Shown: piece after piece, positions 8,007 to 17,003 of the stretch
Layout of the letters: every line of letters starts with the position of its first letter
Position numbering within the stretch: position 1 is the stretch's first letter
Source of the DNA: JBBQVS01 sp963792705
GTDB lineage: Bacteria; Chloroflexota; Ktedonobacteria; Ktedonobacterales; Ktedonobacteraceae
DNA length: 64,000 nucleotides
NCBI GenBank assembly: GCA_963792705.1
Contig: CAWBXD010000012.1
Coordinates: 186,001 to 250,000 of the forward strand
Direction of reading: 5' to 3'
Notes under the pieces: generated by a model
The model's database searches: none
What the model saw: the letters and a program-made list of their open reading frames with translations, nothing else
What the model was told of the DNA's origin: nothing
Position numbers and translations under genes: made by a program

Positions 8007-9560
8007 ATGTCAGTAAGTATAGTCGCAACCGATAAAGCAAGTGAAAAAACGCAACGCAAAAGCACCAAGTATGTAGTCCAAAACATCCTGGTGCTATTTG
8101 TCGTCTTGCTCTTATTTGGAGTTGCCGTGTGGATGCGCTTACGTGGTCTGGGACTACCTTTTGACCGAGATGGATATGATGAGGGCGTCTATTGGCAGTC
8201 GCTTCGTGCAATGAGTAGCGGCTATCATCTCTATCAACCTATATTTTATTCACAGCCGCCTTTCTTCCTGCTCTCTATCTTTCCTACCTACCTACTTTTT
8301 GGACAGACTCTTTGGGCAGCGCGCCTAGGGATAGCACTTGTCTCGCTGCTTGGTTTTGTGGGAGCATTTCTGCTGGGTCACGCATTAAGTGGGCGTGTCG
8401 GTGGGATTGCCGCGCTCCTGCTACTGGTAATAGACCCATTGTACTTACAACAATCACAAACATTACAAGCTGAGGCACCATTTGTCGCCTTTGCATTACT
8501 TGCAGTAGGAGCGGCCTATCTCTGGTGGAAGCATCCAGACGGTTTAGTGGGTGAGTGCTATGCCGCATTCGCGGGTACAGCACTTTCATTGAGCATTTTC
8601 TGTAAACTGTTTGGTCTGGCAACGCTTGTTCCTGTAGGTCTGCTTTTTCTAGCACATATCTGGCGCATCACGCGCCGAGAACCAAAGATGCGCTTGCGAT
8701 CTTCACGCTCTTTACTAGTAGGTGTTGCGTTTTTTCTGCTTGTAAGCATTGCGCTCATCGTTCCATTTCTGTCTTCGCTACAGCAGATGATACAAGGCGT
8801 TATCACTTTTCACACAGCGGCTGGCATAGCCTATCAAAGTACTAAGACTGGCAATTTCCCACAATTACAGCAAGCACTTACCTCTCTGTTAGCACTCACG
8901 GCCCTATACGGAACTATCGTAGCATTGATACGGCGAGATTGGCGTATTCTTCCATTGCTTGCCTGGTTTGTGGCAACGGCAGTGCTTCTGTGGCTACAAG
9001 TCCCACTTTTCACACATCATCTTGTCGCGCTTACAGCACCACTGATCGCGCTCGCCGTGATGGGGATTAGTCCACTGAGTTTTGGGCGACAAAAATGGAC
9101 ACAACTTCATCTGGCGGCGGCATCTGTCACTATGACACTTATCACGCTCATGACGTTTGTGCAGGGAACGACAATACAGCAGTACTATAAGAGCGAGTAT
9201 CAAAAGAGCACCAATATTTCTGTCACCAAGTGGGATGTAAATGTAGAACGAGACCTACAAAGCGTAACGAAACCGAATCAACTGGTGATTACCGACGACC
9301 AATTTCTTACGGCGCGAGCAAACCGTAATACAGATCCATTCTTAGTTGATACGTCCAATGTGCGGGTCAACACAGGCTATCTTACCGCGCAACAACTTAT
9401 TACGGAGGCAGCACGACCTAACGTTCACGCTGTACTCTTCTATACAAGCCGCTTGCTGAGTATGAAACATATTGGTGTTTTTTATGCATGGCTTATGAAG
9501 CACTATCGTCGAGTACAAAAATACTATCCTGGTAAAGAGTTGTGGGTTAAGATAGAATAA
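8007..9560 (+). CDS. Family 39-like membrane glycosyltransferase
   Basis: A polytopic protein of about 517 residues with some ten membrane helices and an early DRDGYDEG segment in the first outside loop, the acidic catalytic motif of GT39/ArnT/PMT-type enzymes. These use polyprenyl-phosphate sugars on the outer face of the membrane. The C-terminal 120 residues are soluble. The ATG at 8007 is preferred over GTG 7983 because AAAAGAGA lies just upstream. Acceptor and sugar are unknown. Confidence 0.82.
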   Translation: MSVSIVATDKASEKTQRKSTKYVVQNILVLFVVLLLFGVAVWMRLRGLGLPFDRDGYDEGVYWQSLRAMSSGYHLYQPIFYSQPPFFLLSIFPTYLLFGQTLWAARLGIALVSLLGFVGAFLLGHALSGRVGGIAALLLLVIDPLYLQQSQTLQAEAPFVAFALLAVGAAYLWWKHPDGLVGECYAAFAGTALSLSIFCKLFGLATLVPVGLLFLAHIWRITRREPKMRLRSSRSLLVGVAFFLLVSIALIVPFLSSLQQMIQGVITFHTAAGIAYQSTKTGNFPQLQQALTSLLALTALYGTIVALIRRDWRILPLLAWFVATAVLLWLQVPLFTHHLVALTAPLIALAVMGISPLSFGRQKWTQLHLAAASVTMTLITLMTFVQGTTIQQYYKSEYQKSTNISVTKWDVNVERDLQSVTKPNQLVITDDQFLTARANRNTDPFLVDTSNVRVNTGYLTAQQLITEAARPNVHAVLFYTSRLLSMKHIGVFYAWLMKHYRRVQKYYPGKELWVKIE

Positions 9561-9592
9561 GGTAATATTGATTTTTATAAGGAGAACATACA

Positions 9593-9703
9593 ATGGAAAA
9601 GAAAAAACGCACATTTAGCACAATGGAAATTGTACTGCTTGGTACACTCGTCGGGTCTCTCATTCTTTCGTTCATTCAAGCGCGTCAGGATGAGAAAAAA
9701 TAA
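9593..9703 (+). CDS. 36-residue single-pass membrane protein
   Basis: AAGGAG (9579-9584) sits 8 bases before an ATG opening a 36-codon frame. The product has a basic start (MEKKKR), one hydrophobic helix (EIVLLGTLVGSLILSFI) and a charged end (QARQDEKK). It follows the glycosyltransferase by 32 bases, and its stop is within a strong terminator hairpin. The signals fit a translated microprotein, possibly an accessory to the upstream enzyme. Confidence 0.7.
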   Translation: MEKKKRTFSTMEIVLLGTLVGSLILSFIQARQDEKK

Positions 9704-9752
9704 AGAGATAGGACAACAGAGCAACATAGCTGCTCTGTTGTCCTATCTCTTT
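9702..9752. terminator. Bidirectional terminator hairpin
   Basis: Perfect 22-bp arms (AAAGAGATAGGACAACAGAG..) are separated by a 7-base loop, between the convergent microprotein and GT4 genes. Confidence 0.8.
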
Positions 9753-9762
9753 ATGAGAAAAT

Positions 9763-10923
9763 TTAGGCAGCAACCAGTGGGCGCGATGCCTCTACAACCT
9801 CTTTATAGCCGCGTACAAGACATTCCATCGCTTCATACCATGAGCGTCGTTGTGCCTCTGCGAGAGCAGCGTTGCTCATGTGTTGACGCTTATGTGTATC
9901 TTCAATGAGAGATTCGAGACGGGTACGGTAACGAACAATCTGCTCGTCCTCCTGTATATGGTGATCCTCAACAAGCAGGCCGGTTCGTTCATGTTCAACA
10001 AGATCACACACGCCCTCCGCCACCAGTCCTACAACGGGTAGACCAGATGCCATTGCCTCCAACACAACCTGCCCGAAGGTTTCGGTTCGTGAAGGGAAGG
10101 CGAACACATCAGAGGAGGCGTATGCAGTCGCAAGTGCTTCACCTGAGAGATACCCTGTGAATGTCACAGGCAAGCCTGCTAGCTCTTGCTGCATCTCCAG
10201 CGATGCGGGACCTTCGCCAACGATAACGAGGTGGCACTTACTATGATCCATACCATGATATGCCTGTACTAACAGACGTAAGTTTTTCTCCCAGGATACT
10301 CGTCCAACGTAGAGCAATACAGTTTTGCCCTCTACGTCATCTCCAAGCCAGGAAGCCCGTAGAGCTGGACTTCTGCGTTCTGGCTTAAAGATATCTGTGT
10401 CAACACCACGAGGCCAGATACGTAGATGCTCAAAACCCTCAAGCCGTAACATAGCGGCGGTCGATGGAGAGGGACAAAAGGTCATAGAACACTGGTTGTG
10501 TACAAAGCGGTTATACGACCACATAGGTCGAGTGAGAAGTGAAAATCCGAAGTGTTCACAATAGGCCGCGAGATTAGTATGATATGATGAAACGAGAGGA
10601 ACATTGAAGAAACGAGCGGCAGCTAAGCCAGTTGCGCCAAGAATAACAGGATCGACAAGGTGAATAATATCCGGCTGGAATTCACTGAGTCGTCGCATAA
10701 ACAACGGTCGAAAGAAGTTAAACTTTAACTCAGGATAGAACGGAAAGGGAAGGCCAGCAGTGCCAACAATTTCGGCTCCAGCGTACTCCTCCATCCCGCT
10801 ATCCGGTCCCAGCAACATCACCTCGTGTTCAGCAAGCTGAAGATGTTCGAGCAGTTTTGCGAGTGTGCGTGTCACACCATCGAGTTTAGGTAAGAAGTTT
10901 TCAGTAATAATAGCGATACGCAT
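9763..10923 (-). CDS. GT4 glycosyltransferase, mannosyltransferase-like
   Basis: About 386 residues in the GT-B fold. The N-terminal domain begins MRIAIITENFLPKLDGV, typical of GDP-mannose-dependent mannosyltransferases of the MgtA/Pim type and relatives. The C-terminal nucleotide-sugar domain shows YVGRVSWEKN, VGEGP and the E-x7-E element in SRTETFGQVVLEAMA. Expected to act on the cytoplasmic side in glycolipid or cell-surface glycan synthesis. The ATG at 10923 has AAAGG upstream; an in-frame ATG at 10953 lacks a ribosome site. Confidence 0.85.
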   Translation of the reverse strand: MRIAIITENFLPKLDGVTRTLAKLLEHLQLAEHEVMLLGPDSGMEEYAGAEIVGTAGLPFPFYPELKFNFFRPLFMRRLSEFQPDIIHLVDPVILGATGLAAARFFNVPLVSSYHTNLAAYCEHFGFSLLTRPMWSYNRFVHNQCSMTFCPSPSTAAMLRLEGFEHLRIWPRGVDTDIFKPERRSPALRASWLGDDVEGKTVLLYVGRVSWEKNLRLLVQAYHGMDHSKCHLVIVGEGPASLEMQQELAGLPVTFTGYLSGEALATAYASSDVFAFPSRTETFGQVVLEAMASGLPVVGLVAEGVCDLVEHERTGLLVEDHHIQEDEQIVRYRTRLESLIEDTHKRQHMSNAALAEAQRRSWYEAMECLVRGYKEVVEASRPLVAA

Positions 10924-11014
10924 ACGAGTGGTGCCTTTATTTCTCTCATCCATAAGGGATATTGTGTACGTTATGCCCCACTACGAGGGTAGCATAGAGT
11001 GATTAGTGGACAGT

Positions 11015-11069
11015 TAAGCCAGGCTTAGGAGTATGTAAAGAGGACGTGCTAAGTGAAGGTTAAATATTT
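11015..11069 (+). repeat. Left attachment-site repeat (attL)
   Basis: TAAGCCAGGCTTAGGAG and CTAAGTGAAGGTTAAATA match the right copy at 20032-20084, with one base change, one substitution and a 2-base indel. After GTG the left copy reads MKVKYF then TAG, a decapitated version of the lipoprotein start. Confidence 0.85.
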
Positions 11070-11110
11070 CTAGTAAAACCGCTACAGGAGACATATCAGA
11101 CCGAAAACAC

Positions 11111-11147
11111 AAAAAAGCCCGACTACCATAAAACACGGTAGTCGAGC
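11111..11147 (-). terminator. Integrase terminator
   Basis: On the - strand GCTCGACTACC and GGTAGTCGGGC form a stem with one mismatch, followed by TTTTTTGTGTTTT. It lies about 50 bases after the integrase stop. Confidence 0.75.
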
Positions 11148-11200
11148 GTAAAACCGCCATTGCGTAGACTTAACTAGCAAAACCCTCAAAATTTCGTCTT

Positions 11201-12307
11201 TTAATCGCTGCTTGCTTTCTTACGGGCATTTCTCCAATCTCGCATTTTTTCGCGTTTTCCTTTAGTGGAATGATGCATCTCTAACGCATCAACAGGAGAG
11301 AACTTGACGTACAACTCTCGCTTGTCCTGTTCAGCAAGACGCACATAGGTGTTAATCATATCTAGTTTCTCATGACCGAGCAGACTTTGTAAAGCTGTGC
11401 TAGGCATACCACGCTTAATCATATTCACAGCGAACCAATGACGACAGGTATGAGCACTCACCCGCTTATCAGTTATACCTGCCACCTGTTTGAGACGAGC
11501 AAAAATTTTATGTGCGGTACTTTTTGCCAGTGGAGCACCAAAGGCACCAATAAAAATGTGTTCGTCAGCATCCTTTGCAGGAGCACCACGCCAGTATTGA
11601 ATATAGGTATTCAAGTGTTGACGCGCAACTTTCCCAATAGGTATACGACGTTCTTTCGCACCTTTACCACGCACATATATCATCCCCTCGTTCCAATCAA
11701 TATCAGAGAAGAGAAGGCCGCACGCCTCAGACAAGCGTATACCAGTCGAGAGTAGAAGCCACAGAAACGCACGATCACGCGCTGAAAGTGCTTTTCGCTC
11801 ATCAGGTGTGAGCGAACGGCCTTTAGGAGCACGATCACATGCGGCATCTAAAAGCACCAATTCATCTTCAGAAAAGACGCGAATGAGAGCCTTTTCTACT
11901 TTCGGCACCTTTATCCTAGCAATAGGGTTAGTAGGAATATAATCGTGCGCGAAAAGCCAGCGAAAGAACACAAACACATCACGCGCATACGTTTCTATAG
12001 AACGACTGCTATACGGACGACCGAGACTATTATTCTCATTACGCAAGTAAGAAAGCCAGTTCAGTACATCCACCTCTGTTATCTCATTAATAGTTGTGTA
12101 GTTGTGCTTCTCTCTTATATAGGCAAGAAAAAGTTTAACGACACCTTTATAATCTACTTGACTCACTTTAGAATGTCCTGCGGCATCTTGCCCTAGCAAA
12201 AAAGCTTCTAAAGCCTTTTCGAGAGTCATAAAGACAATTTCAGCTTGACCCATTTCACCACTATCACTACGCCGACGCTTCGATACTTTAACGGGTTGAC
12301 GACTCAT
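11201..12307 (-). CDS. Tyrosine recombinase (integrase)
   Basis: This 368-residue protein has an N-terminal SAM-like core-binding domain (about 25-140) and a C-terminal catalytic domain with all expected residues: Arg in STGIRLSEA, Lys in RGKGAKERR, H-x-x-R in SAHTCRHW, His in LLGHEKLDM and the nucleophile Tyr in INTYVRL. It would cut and rejoin DNA at the flanking att repeats. A basic tail (KGKREKMRDWRNARKK) follows the catalytic Tyr. Start ATG has AGAGGTGATGAT upstream, 14 bases after the rep remnant. Confidence 0.93.
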   Translation of the reverse strand: MSRQPVKVSKRRRSDSGEMGQAEIVFMTLEKALEAFLLGQDAAGHSKVSQVDYKGVVKLFLAYIREKHNYTTINEITEVDVLNWLSYLRNENNSLGRPYSSRSIETYARDVFVFFRWLFAHDYIPTNPIARIKVPKVEKALIRVFSEDELVLLDAACDRAPKGRSLTPDERKALSARDRAFLWLLLSTGIRLSEACGLLFSDIDWNEGMIYVRGKGAKERRIPIGKVARQHLNTYIQYWRGAPAKDADEHIFIGAFGAPLAKSTAHKIFARLKQVAGITDKRVSAHTCRHWFAVNMIKRGMPSTALQSLLGHEKLDMINTYVRLAEQDKRELYVKFSPVDALEMHHSTKGKREKMRDWRNARKKASSD

Positions 12308-12321
12308 ATCATCACCTCTTT

Positions 12322-13582
12322 CTAAGCAGCATCGGTAGAACCATACCGAGCTTGTTTTTTACGCACTTCATTTAAAAAGTCTCGTTGTTTCTCTTCTAGG
12401 TACTCGTTGCCAGAGGAGTACAACCATTGCAAGGTCACTGATAAATCACTTTCAGGTGAGGTATGCTCACCACCGAGCCATGCCGCCAGCGTCGAGATAT
12501 AGCCAATCGTGGAGGCGATACCCCGTTCTATGTTCTTCTCTCGTACCCGTTCCCGAACGATTGCGGCTAAGTTTGGTTCAAGGTCGATAGAAAAAGCCGA
12601 CTGGACCACATTCCAAGCTTCATGCACAGGCCAGCGTGAACGGTTCGTATCGTCACCATCAGGGAGCACATAGCGAAGCCAGCCATCAGGCAAGCAATCA
12701 TCACCACCTTCTTTATGACCTGTGGCATAGTCCCATAAGCGGCTTGAACTGTCCAAGCAAATCATACGCTTGCTCTATTGGTTCACTCAGATTGTGCAAG
12801 AAATCACGCTTGAAACGAAATTCAACACGCCATACATCACTTTCACCATCCCACTTGCCACCGCCAGGAGCATCAACACCTGTACGCCACAAGTCATAAA
12901 ACCACGTTTTCATTGGACTTCTGTTTAATCTCTAAGGTCTTGTTATACACAACACAGGAGATAGGAGCAGCGTGAGAGCTAAAGGTGAGCATGGACACCC
13001 GACGATGTTCTAACGCTACTCTGTCTACCCCAACCTCATACAACGCTTGATTTTTACGAACGCGAGACACAAACGCAGTGTTCATAATCCGCTTGCGCGA
13101 AGTCATAGCCCGTTACATCAGCAGCACAAATGAACTTCTGAGACTTGCAGATGAATGAGTTCTCCAAAGATGGACATGAGGAACGTATGCACTTCATACA
13201 AAGCATCACCTGTATACTGAGCGCGACCAAAGGAACTCAGAGGAAAAGCGCACTTGTGCTATCACATCGTTGAACTTGCCACGCGAGACGACCAACGTTA
13301 ACCAACGACAGGTGAGCAACCACCGCCATTGTTTACCCAGCTCCGTGAGGTTCAACAAAGAGCACCGCACCATTAAAGGACCAATCAGACGCAATAGCAT
13401 TTTCATCTTGACGCGCCGATGCTTGCAGGTAGTCAAGTTCACGCTGTAACGTTTCGTCTAATTCTTGCTTGATAGGAGCAAACGACGAGTCGGAGTAACG
13501 AATGTTGAGTATGAGAGTATCAACACCATAGCCAACGAGCTTCACATTTGACTGTGAAGCTATCTGGTACTTGTTGTGTCAT
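12322..13582 (-). pseudogene. Replication initiation protein, broken by frameshifts
   Basis: Joined across frames the region encodes roughly 410 residues: GVDTLILNIRY, DWSFNGAVLFVEPHGAG, KQWRWLL, IAQVRFSSEFLW, YEVHTFLMSIFGELIHLQV, DVTGYDFAQAD, VYNKTLEIKQKS, WFYDLWRTG, VWRVEFRFKRDFLHNL, LWDYATGHKEGG, WLRYVLPDGDDTNRSRWP. The YNK..EI and WRVEF blocks resemble Rep_trans-type replication initiators of plasmids and small phages. Reading frames change about seven times (near 13570, 13340, 13215, 13119, 13060, 12910, 12740), each time to the +1 frame. Within each segment the coding sequence looks intact. Family assignment is from motif memory. Confidence 0.72.
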
Positions 13583-13648
13583 TAAACAACCGCCTTTTTC
13601 GTGATATAACTAAACAAAGTACAAAGATTTCTTTGGAAGGGAAGTATA

Positions 13649-13885
13649 ATGCAGAAAAACAAGGATATTTCAAAACCATATGCAGAAACGCATCTACACA
13701 TGAGCTTCTTATCAGCAGAGAAAAAACAAAAGCTCCTCGAAGAACATCAGCAGCTTATGGAAGAAAACAAAAGGCTTGTGGATGAGCTAAAAATCACCGT
13801 TACCTCGACTCTTTACTTACTTGAAGAACTGAGTTATTCTCGTAACCCATCTCAACGGAAAGCAGGACAAGAAGAAGGATTGTAG
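13649..13885 (+). CDS. Small coiled-coil protein
   Basis: 78 residues with a long charged helix (AEKKQKLLEEHQQLMEENKR) typical of a coiled coil. GGAAGGGAAG precedes the ATG. It is divergent from the rep remnant and could be a replication or copy-control accessory, but this is only inferred from position. No known family recognised. Confidence 0.55.
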   Translation: MQKNKDISKPYAETHLHMSFLSAEKKQKLLEEHQQLMEENKRLVDELKITVTSTLYLLEELSYSRNPSQRKAGQEEGL

Positions 13886-13927
13886 ATAGAATGGCGCGTA
13901 GTACTTGCTTTGCGCCATTCCGTTTGA

Positions 13928-14035
13928 CTATTTCACCAGCGACCCATACGGACCACCAGCAAGGTAACGGTACCAGCGTTGCTCATCTAACCACCCTTGC
14001 CACTCTTCATAAAAGCGTGAGAATTGACGAGTCAT
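13928..14035 (-). CDS. 35-residue hypothetical protein
   Basis: ATG overlaps the stop of the upstream gene (TGATGA at 14032-14035), indicating translational coupling. The product is aromatic-rich (EEWQGWLDEQRWYRYLAGG) with no membrane segment. Function unknown. Confidence 0.5.
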   Translation of the reverse strand: MTRQFSRFYEEWQGWLDEQRWYRYLAGGPYGSLVK

Positions 14036-14205
14036 TCAGCCGCTTGATACCATTGACAGACTACTAAATCAGGTTCAGAGCGTGACAAGTCATCAAGCAC
14101 TGCATGAGCATCAGCAGAGGAAACCGTTTCAGGGTCGATGCCTAATGACCGCAGTTGACTGCGAACAGCACCAACCGCAAGCAAACACGTATCAATCCAA
14201 CTCAT
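14032..14205 (-). CDS. 57-residue hypothetical protein
   Basis: The ATG (MSWIDTCLLAVGAV) follows GGAGAG at good spacing; an in-frame upstream TTG has no such site. Largely helical, acidic C-terminal half, single Cys near the end. It overlaps the upstream Cys-rich frame's stop region and the downstream 35-residue gene, so it sits within a tight leftward operon. Function unknown. Confidence 0.55.
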   Translation of the reverse strand: MSWIDTCLLAVGAVRSQLRSLGIDPETVSSADAHAVLDDLSRSEPDLVVCQWYQAAE

Positions 14206-14216
14206 GACGAACTCTC

Positions 14217-14457
14217 CTATAAGGCTATTTGTGACCAAGCCGCTTCCGCTTTATATTCAGCTTCCATACGTCGCATCTGATGTTCGTTCCAAATCTGAAA
14301 ACATACGAGATGAATAACAGAAGCAAAGTACGGTTCATATTCAACCTCTTGACCCTCTTGTATCGGTTTCAAGCAATGAGGACATGTCACGACAAGAGGT
14401 TCATCAGGAACACACCCAGCACACCAACCGCCAGGACACCCAGCACATATCTGTCAT
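14217..14457 (-). pseudogene. Cys-rich zinc-ribbon-like protein with start-proximal frameshift
   Basis: The frame ending at TAG 14217-14219 encodes CAGCPGGWCAGC, then CPHC and a helical tail (CFQIWNEHQMRRMEAEYKAE). Two CxxC pairs suggest a zinc-binding knuckle. No usable start exists in that frame: the only ATG with a ribosome site (AGAGAGGTG, ATG 14455-14457) is one base out of phase and reads MT before a +1 shift would be needed. Confidence 0.5.
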
Positions 14458-14479
14458 CACATCACCTCTCTATTGTTCA

Positions 14480-14701
14480 CTATTGAAGGTGCAACGACGA
14501 GGAGTAGTCGCACTGAAGAAGCCTTCTTTGTTCTATTTCAATCAGCTTGTCATGGGTGTAAAAGTTCAATTCAACTTCTCCTGTCACGGCATCAGGAAGG
14601 ACCGCAGAATACGCCATCTCTTCCATATGCTCTTGTATCCATTCCGTTGCATCATCCACATCTCTCACCAGATCGAAGAACAACGAATGGCTATACATCA
14701 T
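14480..14701 (-). CDS. 73-residue hypothetical protein
   Basis: ATG with GAGGTG upstream. Acidic, helical, with a segment DVDDATEWIQEHMEEM and a beta-like EVELNFYTHDK. No recognised domain. It overlaps the end of the frameshifted zinc protein at 14691, consistent with one operon. Confidence 0.55.
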   Translation of the reverse strand: MMYSHSLFFDLVRDVDDATEWIQEHMEEMAYSAVLPDAVTGEVELNFYTHDKLIEIEQRRLLQCDYSSSLHLQ

Positions 14702-14979
14702 GGTTCACCTCATTATCGACCCACAGCAAGGGCATCACCGAACGACAATCTACACAGACACCGTTGAACACATGGGACGATGGATACATCTCTAAGCAGA
14801 CTTCACACTGCACCTGAACAGCAGTAGCAACCTCAGCGAGAGCATGAAAATCACACCAGATAGGTTCCATATTGCGTATCCCACCAAAGTGTGCGATGTT
14901 GGTACAATCAGGCTTAATCACATAAAACAGGTTGACCATTGATAGGACCAGGAGCATACGGGTAAAAGCGTTGGGACAT
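14691..14979 (-). pseudogene. Small zinc-finger protein, frameshifted
   Basis: AGAAAGGAAAACTC precedes the ATG of MSQRFYPYAPGPINGQPVLCD, which ends at TAA (14914-14916). The +1 frame continues KPDCTNIAHFGG, then CEVCLEMYPSSHVFNGVCVDC. Removing one base joins them into a protein of about 95 residues with a Cys4 zinc ribbon. DNA- or protein-binding is likely for the intact form. Confidence 0.55.
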
Positions 14980-15112
14980 GAGTTTTCCTTTCTGAATTGT
15001 TGGGAGGTGATTTTGTACGCGAGAGATGAGCACCACCACCGCCCCACACAGTTGGGAAGAGTGTTACACGGCTTGCGTCTCCACCTTGACCGAGGCATGG
15101 TTAGCACTCCAT

Positions 15113-15163
15113 AGAGGGGGTCCCAAAGGACAGACGGCGCAATGCAACATTGGGACCCCCTCT
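15113..15163 (-). terminator. Hairpin terminator
   Basis: Perfect 13-bp arms AGAGGGGGTCCCA and TGGGACCCCCTCT enclose a 25-base loop, upstream of the zinc-finger remnant and downstream of the Pro-rich gene. Confidence 0.5.
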
Positions 15164-15396
15164 CTTCCGAGCGTACCATGCACGGTACAAGGTAGTACGC
15201 ACTCTTCGAGACGCCTTAGAGGGACATTGGTCAATGGGGACGAATAGGGTACGGAGGGGAAGCCCAGCGACTCCAGCGTGAGGGTTTTGAGTGTCGCCGC
15301 TTCGAGTGCTACGGTACTTCCACGCTGGGCGAAGGACGCCTAGCCCACGCCGTTGTGGGTGCGCGTCCTAGCGTCCTAGCGTGCAAGAGACATTCG
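15164..15396. other. GC-rich non-coding stretch, candidate origin
   Basis: No gene is apparent. The segment 15255-15385 is locally GC-rich, with GCCCAGCG and CGCTGGGC as inverted arms, CCCACGCCGTTGTGGG as a small hairpin, and the direct repeat CGTCCTAGCGTCCTAGCG. In an element that carries a rep gene this is a plausible replication or transfer origin, but nothing here proves it. Confidence 0.3.
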
Positions 15397-15642
15397 TTAT
15401 GGTCTGCCCGTTGGTTGTGGCGTGGGCGGCAGCGTCCCGTTCACAGGAGCTTGACGAGGAGCAGGAGGCAAAGACGGAGCAGCAGGAGCACCGTTGGGTA
15501 ACTGCGTGATCGTGGTACGAATTTGGGCGGCAGGACCAGAGGGAACCGCTTTAATATCGTTGGCACCAAAGGTCATATCACCCGACTTGACACGATTGAT
15601 AAACGACTTGGTACGCTCACCTGCAATCTTAGTCATACTCAT
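15397..15642 (-). CDS. Pro/Ala-rich tail protein or C-terminus of upstream membrane protein
   Basis: 81 residues from ATGAGTATGACTAAG: a basic helical start (KIAGERTKSFINRVKSGD) then a Pro-rich tail (SLPPAPRQAP, PTPQPTGRP). It overlaps the last codons of the membrane protein at 15629. No clear ribosome site. A +1 shift at DEYD-TAA would fuse the two into one protein of about 280 residues, which may be the ancestral form. Confidence 0.5.
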   Translation of the reverse strand: MSMTKIAGERTKSFINRVKSGDMTFGANDIKAVPSGPAAQIRTTITQLPNGAPAAPSLPPAPRQAPVNGTLPPTPQPTGRP

Positions 15643-16234
15643 CTGCAATCGTTGCAACCTGCGCTTTTTGTGATTTGAGGTATTGTGTCCGGTGCATTTC
15701 CGACTCATGCACCTGTAACGCTTTGTTATCTAAATGGCCTGTGGTGAGAGCTTCATTGACTAAGTGCTCGATATCCACTAAGGCCAGCACACCCACCGCA
15801 ACAGGCAACAACAACCCTAGCCCATACTCATACACTTTCACCAGGAACGGAGGAAGCACCGCACCCACCGAGCCAAACAAACCGCCGAGTTCGTGACCAG
15901 CAGCGACCCAGCCTAAGTTATTGCCAGCACTCACCACAATAGCGACCAACGCAAGCAGCCCGACCACCGCCGCACTTGCATACGCACTCTTTGACCGATG
16001 TTTGAGTAACACCTTGACCAGTTTCGCACAACTATAGGTGAGCACTTCAAAGAACAACCCACGACCCAGCGCAATATAGGTACGCGCATCATGCATGTCG
16101 AAGGAGCCGCCAGCATACGCCCATGCGTTGGCAATGGCAGACTCTAAAATGAGAAAGAACGGCATCAACACCGCAAGAAACACCTCGACACGTTGTAGTG
16201 TCAAAAAGGTCCGAATGACAAACCGAATGTTCAT
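15629..16234 (-). CDS. Multi-pass membrane protein of the element
   Basis: 201 residues with about four or five membrane helices (for example VEVFLAVLMPFFLILESAI, AAVVGLLALVAIVVSAG, GLLLPVAVGVLALVDI) and a soluble charged C-terminus. ATG 16234 has GAGGTG upstream; an in-frame GTG two codons earlier is less likely. No family recognised. It may have a role in transfer, morphogenesis or host-membrane interaction. Confidence 0.65.
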   Translation of the reverse strand: MNIRFVIRTFLTLQRVEVFLAVLMPFFLILESAIANAWAYAGGSFDMHDARTYIALGRGLFFEVLTYSCAKLVKVLLKHRSKSAYASAAVVGLLALVAIVVSAGNNLGWVAAGHELGGLFGSVGAVLPPFLVKVYEYGLGLLLPVAVGVLALVDIEHLVNEALTTGHLDNKALQVHESEMHRTQYLKSQKAQVATIADEYD

Positions 16235-16339
16235 AGACACACCTCTTCTCTAAAGAATGAATAGCAAGACAACAGAAAGGCCCATACCACACGAGTACAG
16301 GCCAGAACACACGACACCGACGAGCAGGAGCAGCAGACG

Positions 16340-16651
16340 TTACGCCGCTTGTGGGAAGGAGACATTGGTAATCACGAAGTTGGCTTGTGGACGTTCCGAG
16401 CCATCTTGAAACTTCCGCATACGGACGCTATACCCAGCGATTTGCGCTTGGACAGGGTGACGACGCATATTGTCAACGGTTGGGATAAGTTGCGCTTGTT
16501 GTGGGTCATCGTCCCACATTTGACAGGCAAAGGTATTGCCAAATTCATCAACGATATCGAGAGCCAGCATAGGAGCTTTCGCCCCCGTTTTCTGTTTGGT
16601 GATATCGACAACACGCGCAGTTTTCACGGTTCCAGAAATGGTAACAGACAT
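16340..16651 (-). CDS. OB-fold-like, possible single-strand DNA-binding protein
   Basis: 103 residues. The pattern MSVTISGTVKTARVVD, MLALDIVDEFGNTFACQMW and VQAQIAGYSVRMRKF gives five predicted strands with a helix between strands 3 and 4, consistent with an OB fold. In a rep-bearing element, binding to single-stranded DNA is a reasonable guess. A GAAAGTAGG sequence precedes ATG. Similarity to a named SSB family is not certain. Confidence 0.55.
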   Translation of the reverse strand: MSVTISGTVKTARVVDITKQKTGAKAPMLALDIVDEFGNTFACQMWDDDPQQAQLIPTVDNMRRHPVQAQIAGYSVRMRKFQDGSERPQANFVITNVSFPQAA

Positions 16652-16767
16652 GGGAAACCTACTTTCTTGTATGGAAGAATTGGAGAAGCCTGTACCACAG
16701 CAGCACAGGCCACGACGAAACGAACGACACCGACGAGACACGAAGAAATGTTTTCAAGAGGAACGCA

Positions 16768-16989
16768 CTACGAGACAACAGCATCAGCAGGAAGCGAGAT
16801 CGCCGAGAAGGTTTCTAGCTCAGTCACGCCACACTCATGCACATACGCATAATCCACAGAGGGAAGCCGTAACCACTGCATAGCAGCATGTACCGCTTCA
16901 ATGCTTGTTGGTGCTTGTACTTGACATTCAGGGTTACAAGAACCGTGAGCAGGAGCATAGCACCAGAAGTACACCCACCAGCAGGACAT
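16768..16989 (-). CDS. 73-residue Cys-containing hypothetical protein
   Basis: The ATG at MSCWWVYFW follows AGAAAGGGTAGG. Contains a HGSCNPEC cluster and a helix (SIEAVHAAMQWL). Not recognised. Located in the leftward operon between the OB-like gene and the zinc-ribbon remnant. Confidence 0.45.
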   Translation of the reverse strand: MSCWWVYFWCYAPAHGSCNPECQVQAPTSIEAVHAAMQWLRLPSVDYAYVHECGVTELETFSAISLPADAVVS

Positions 16990-17003
16990 ACGGCCTACCC
17001 TTT

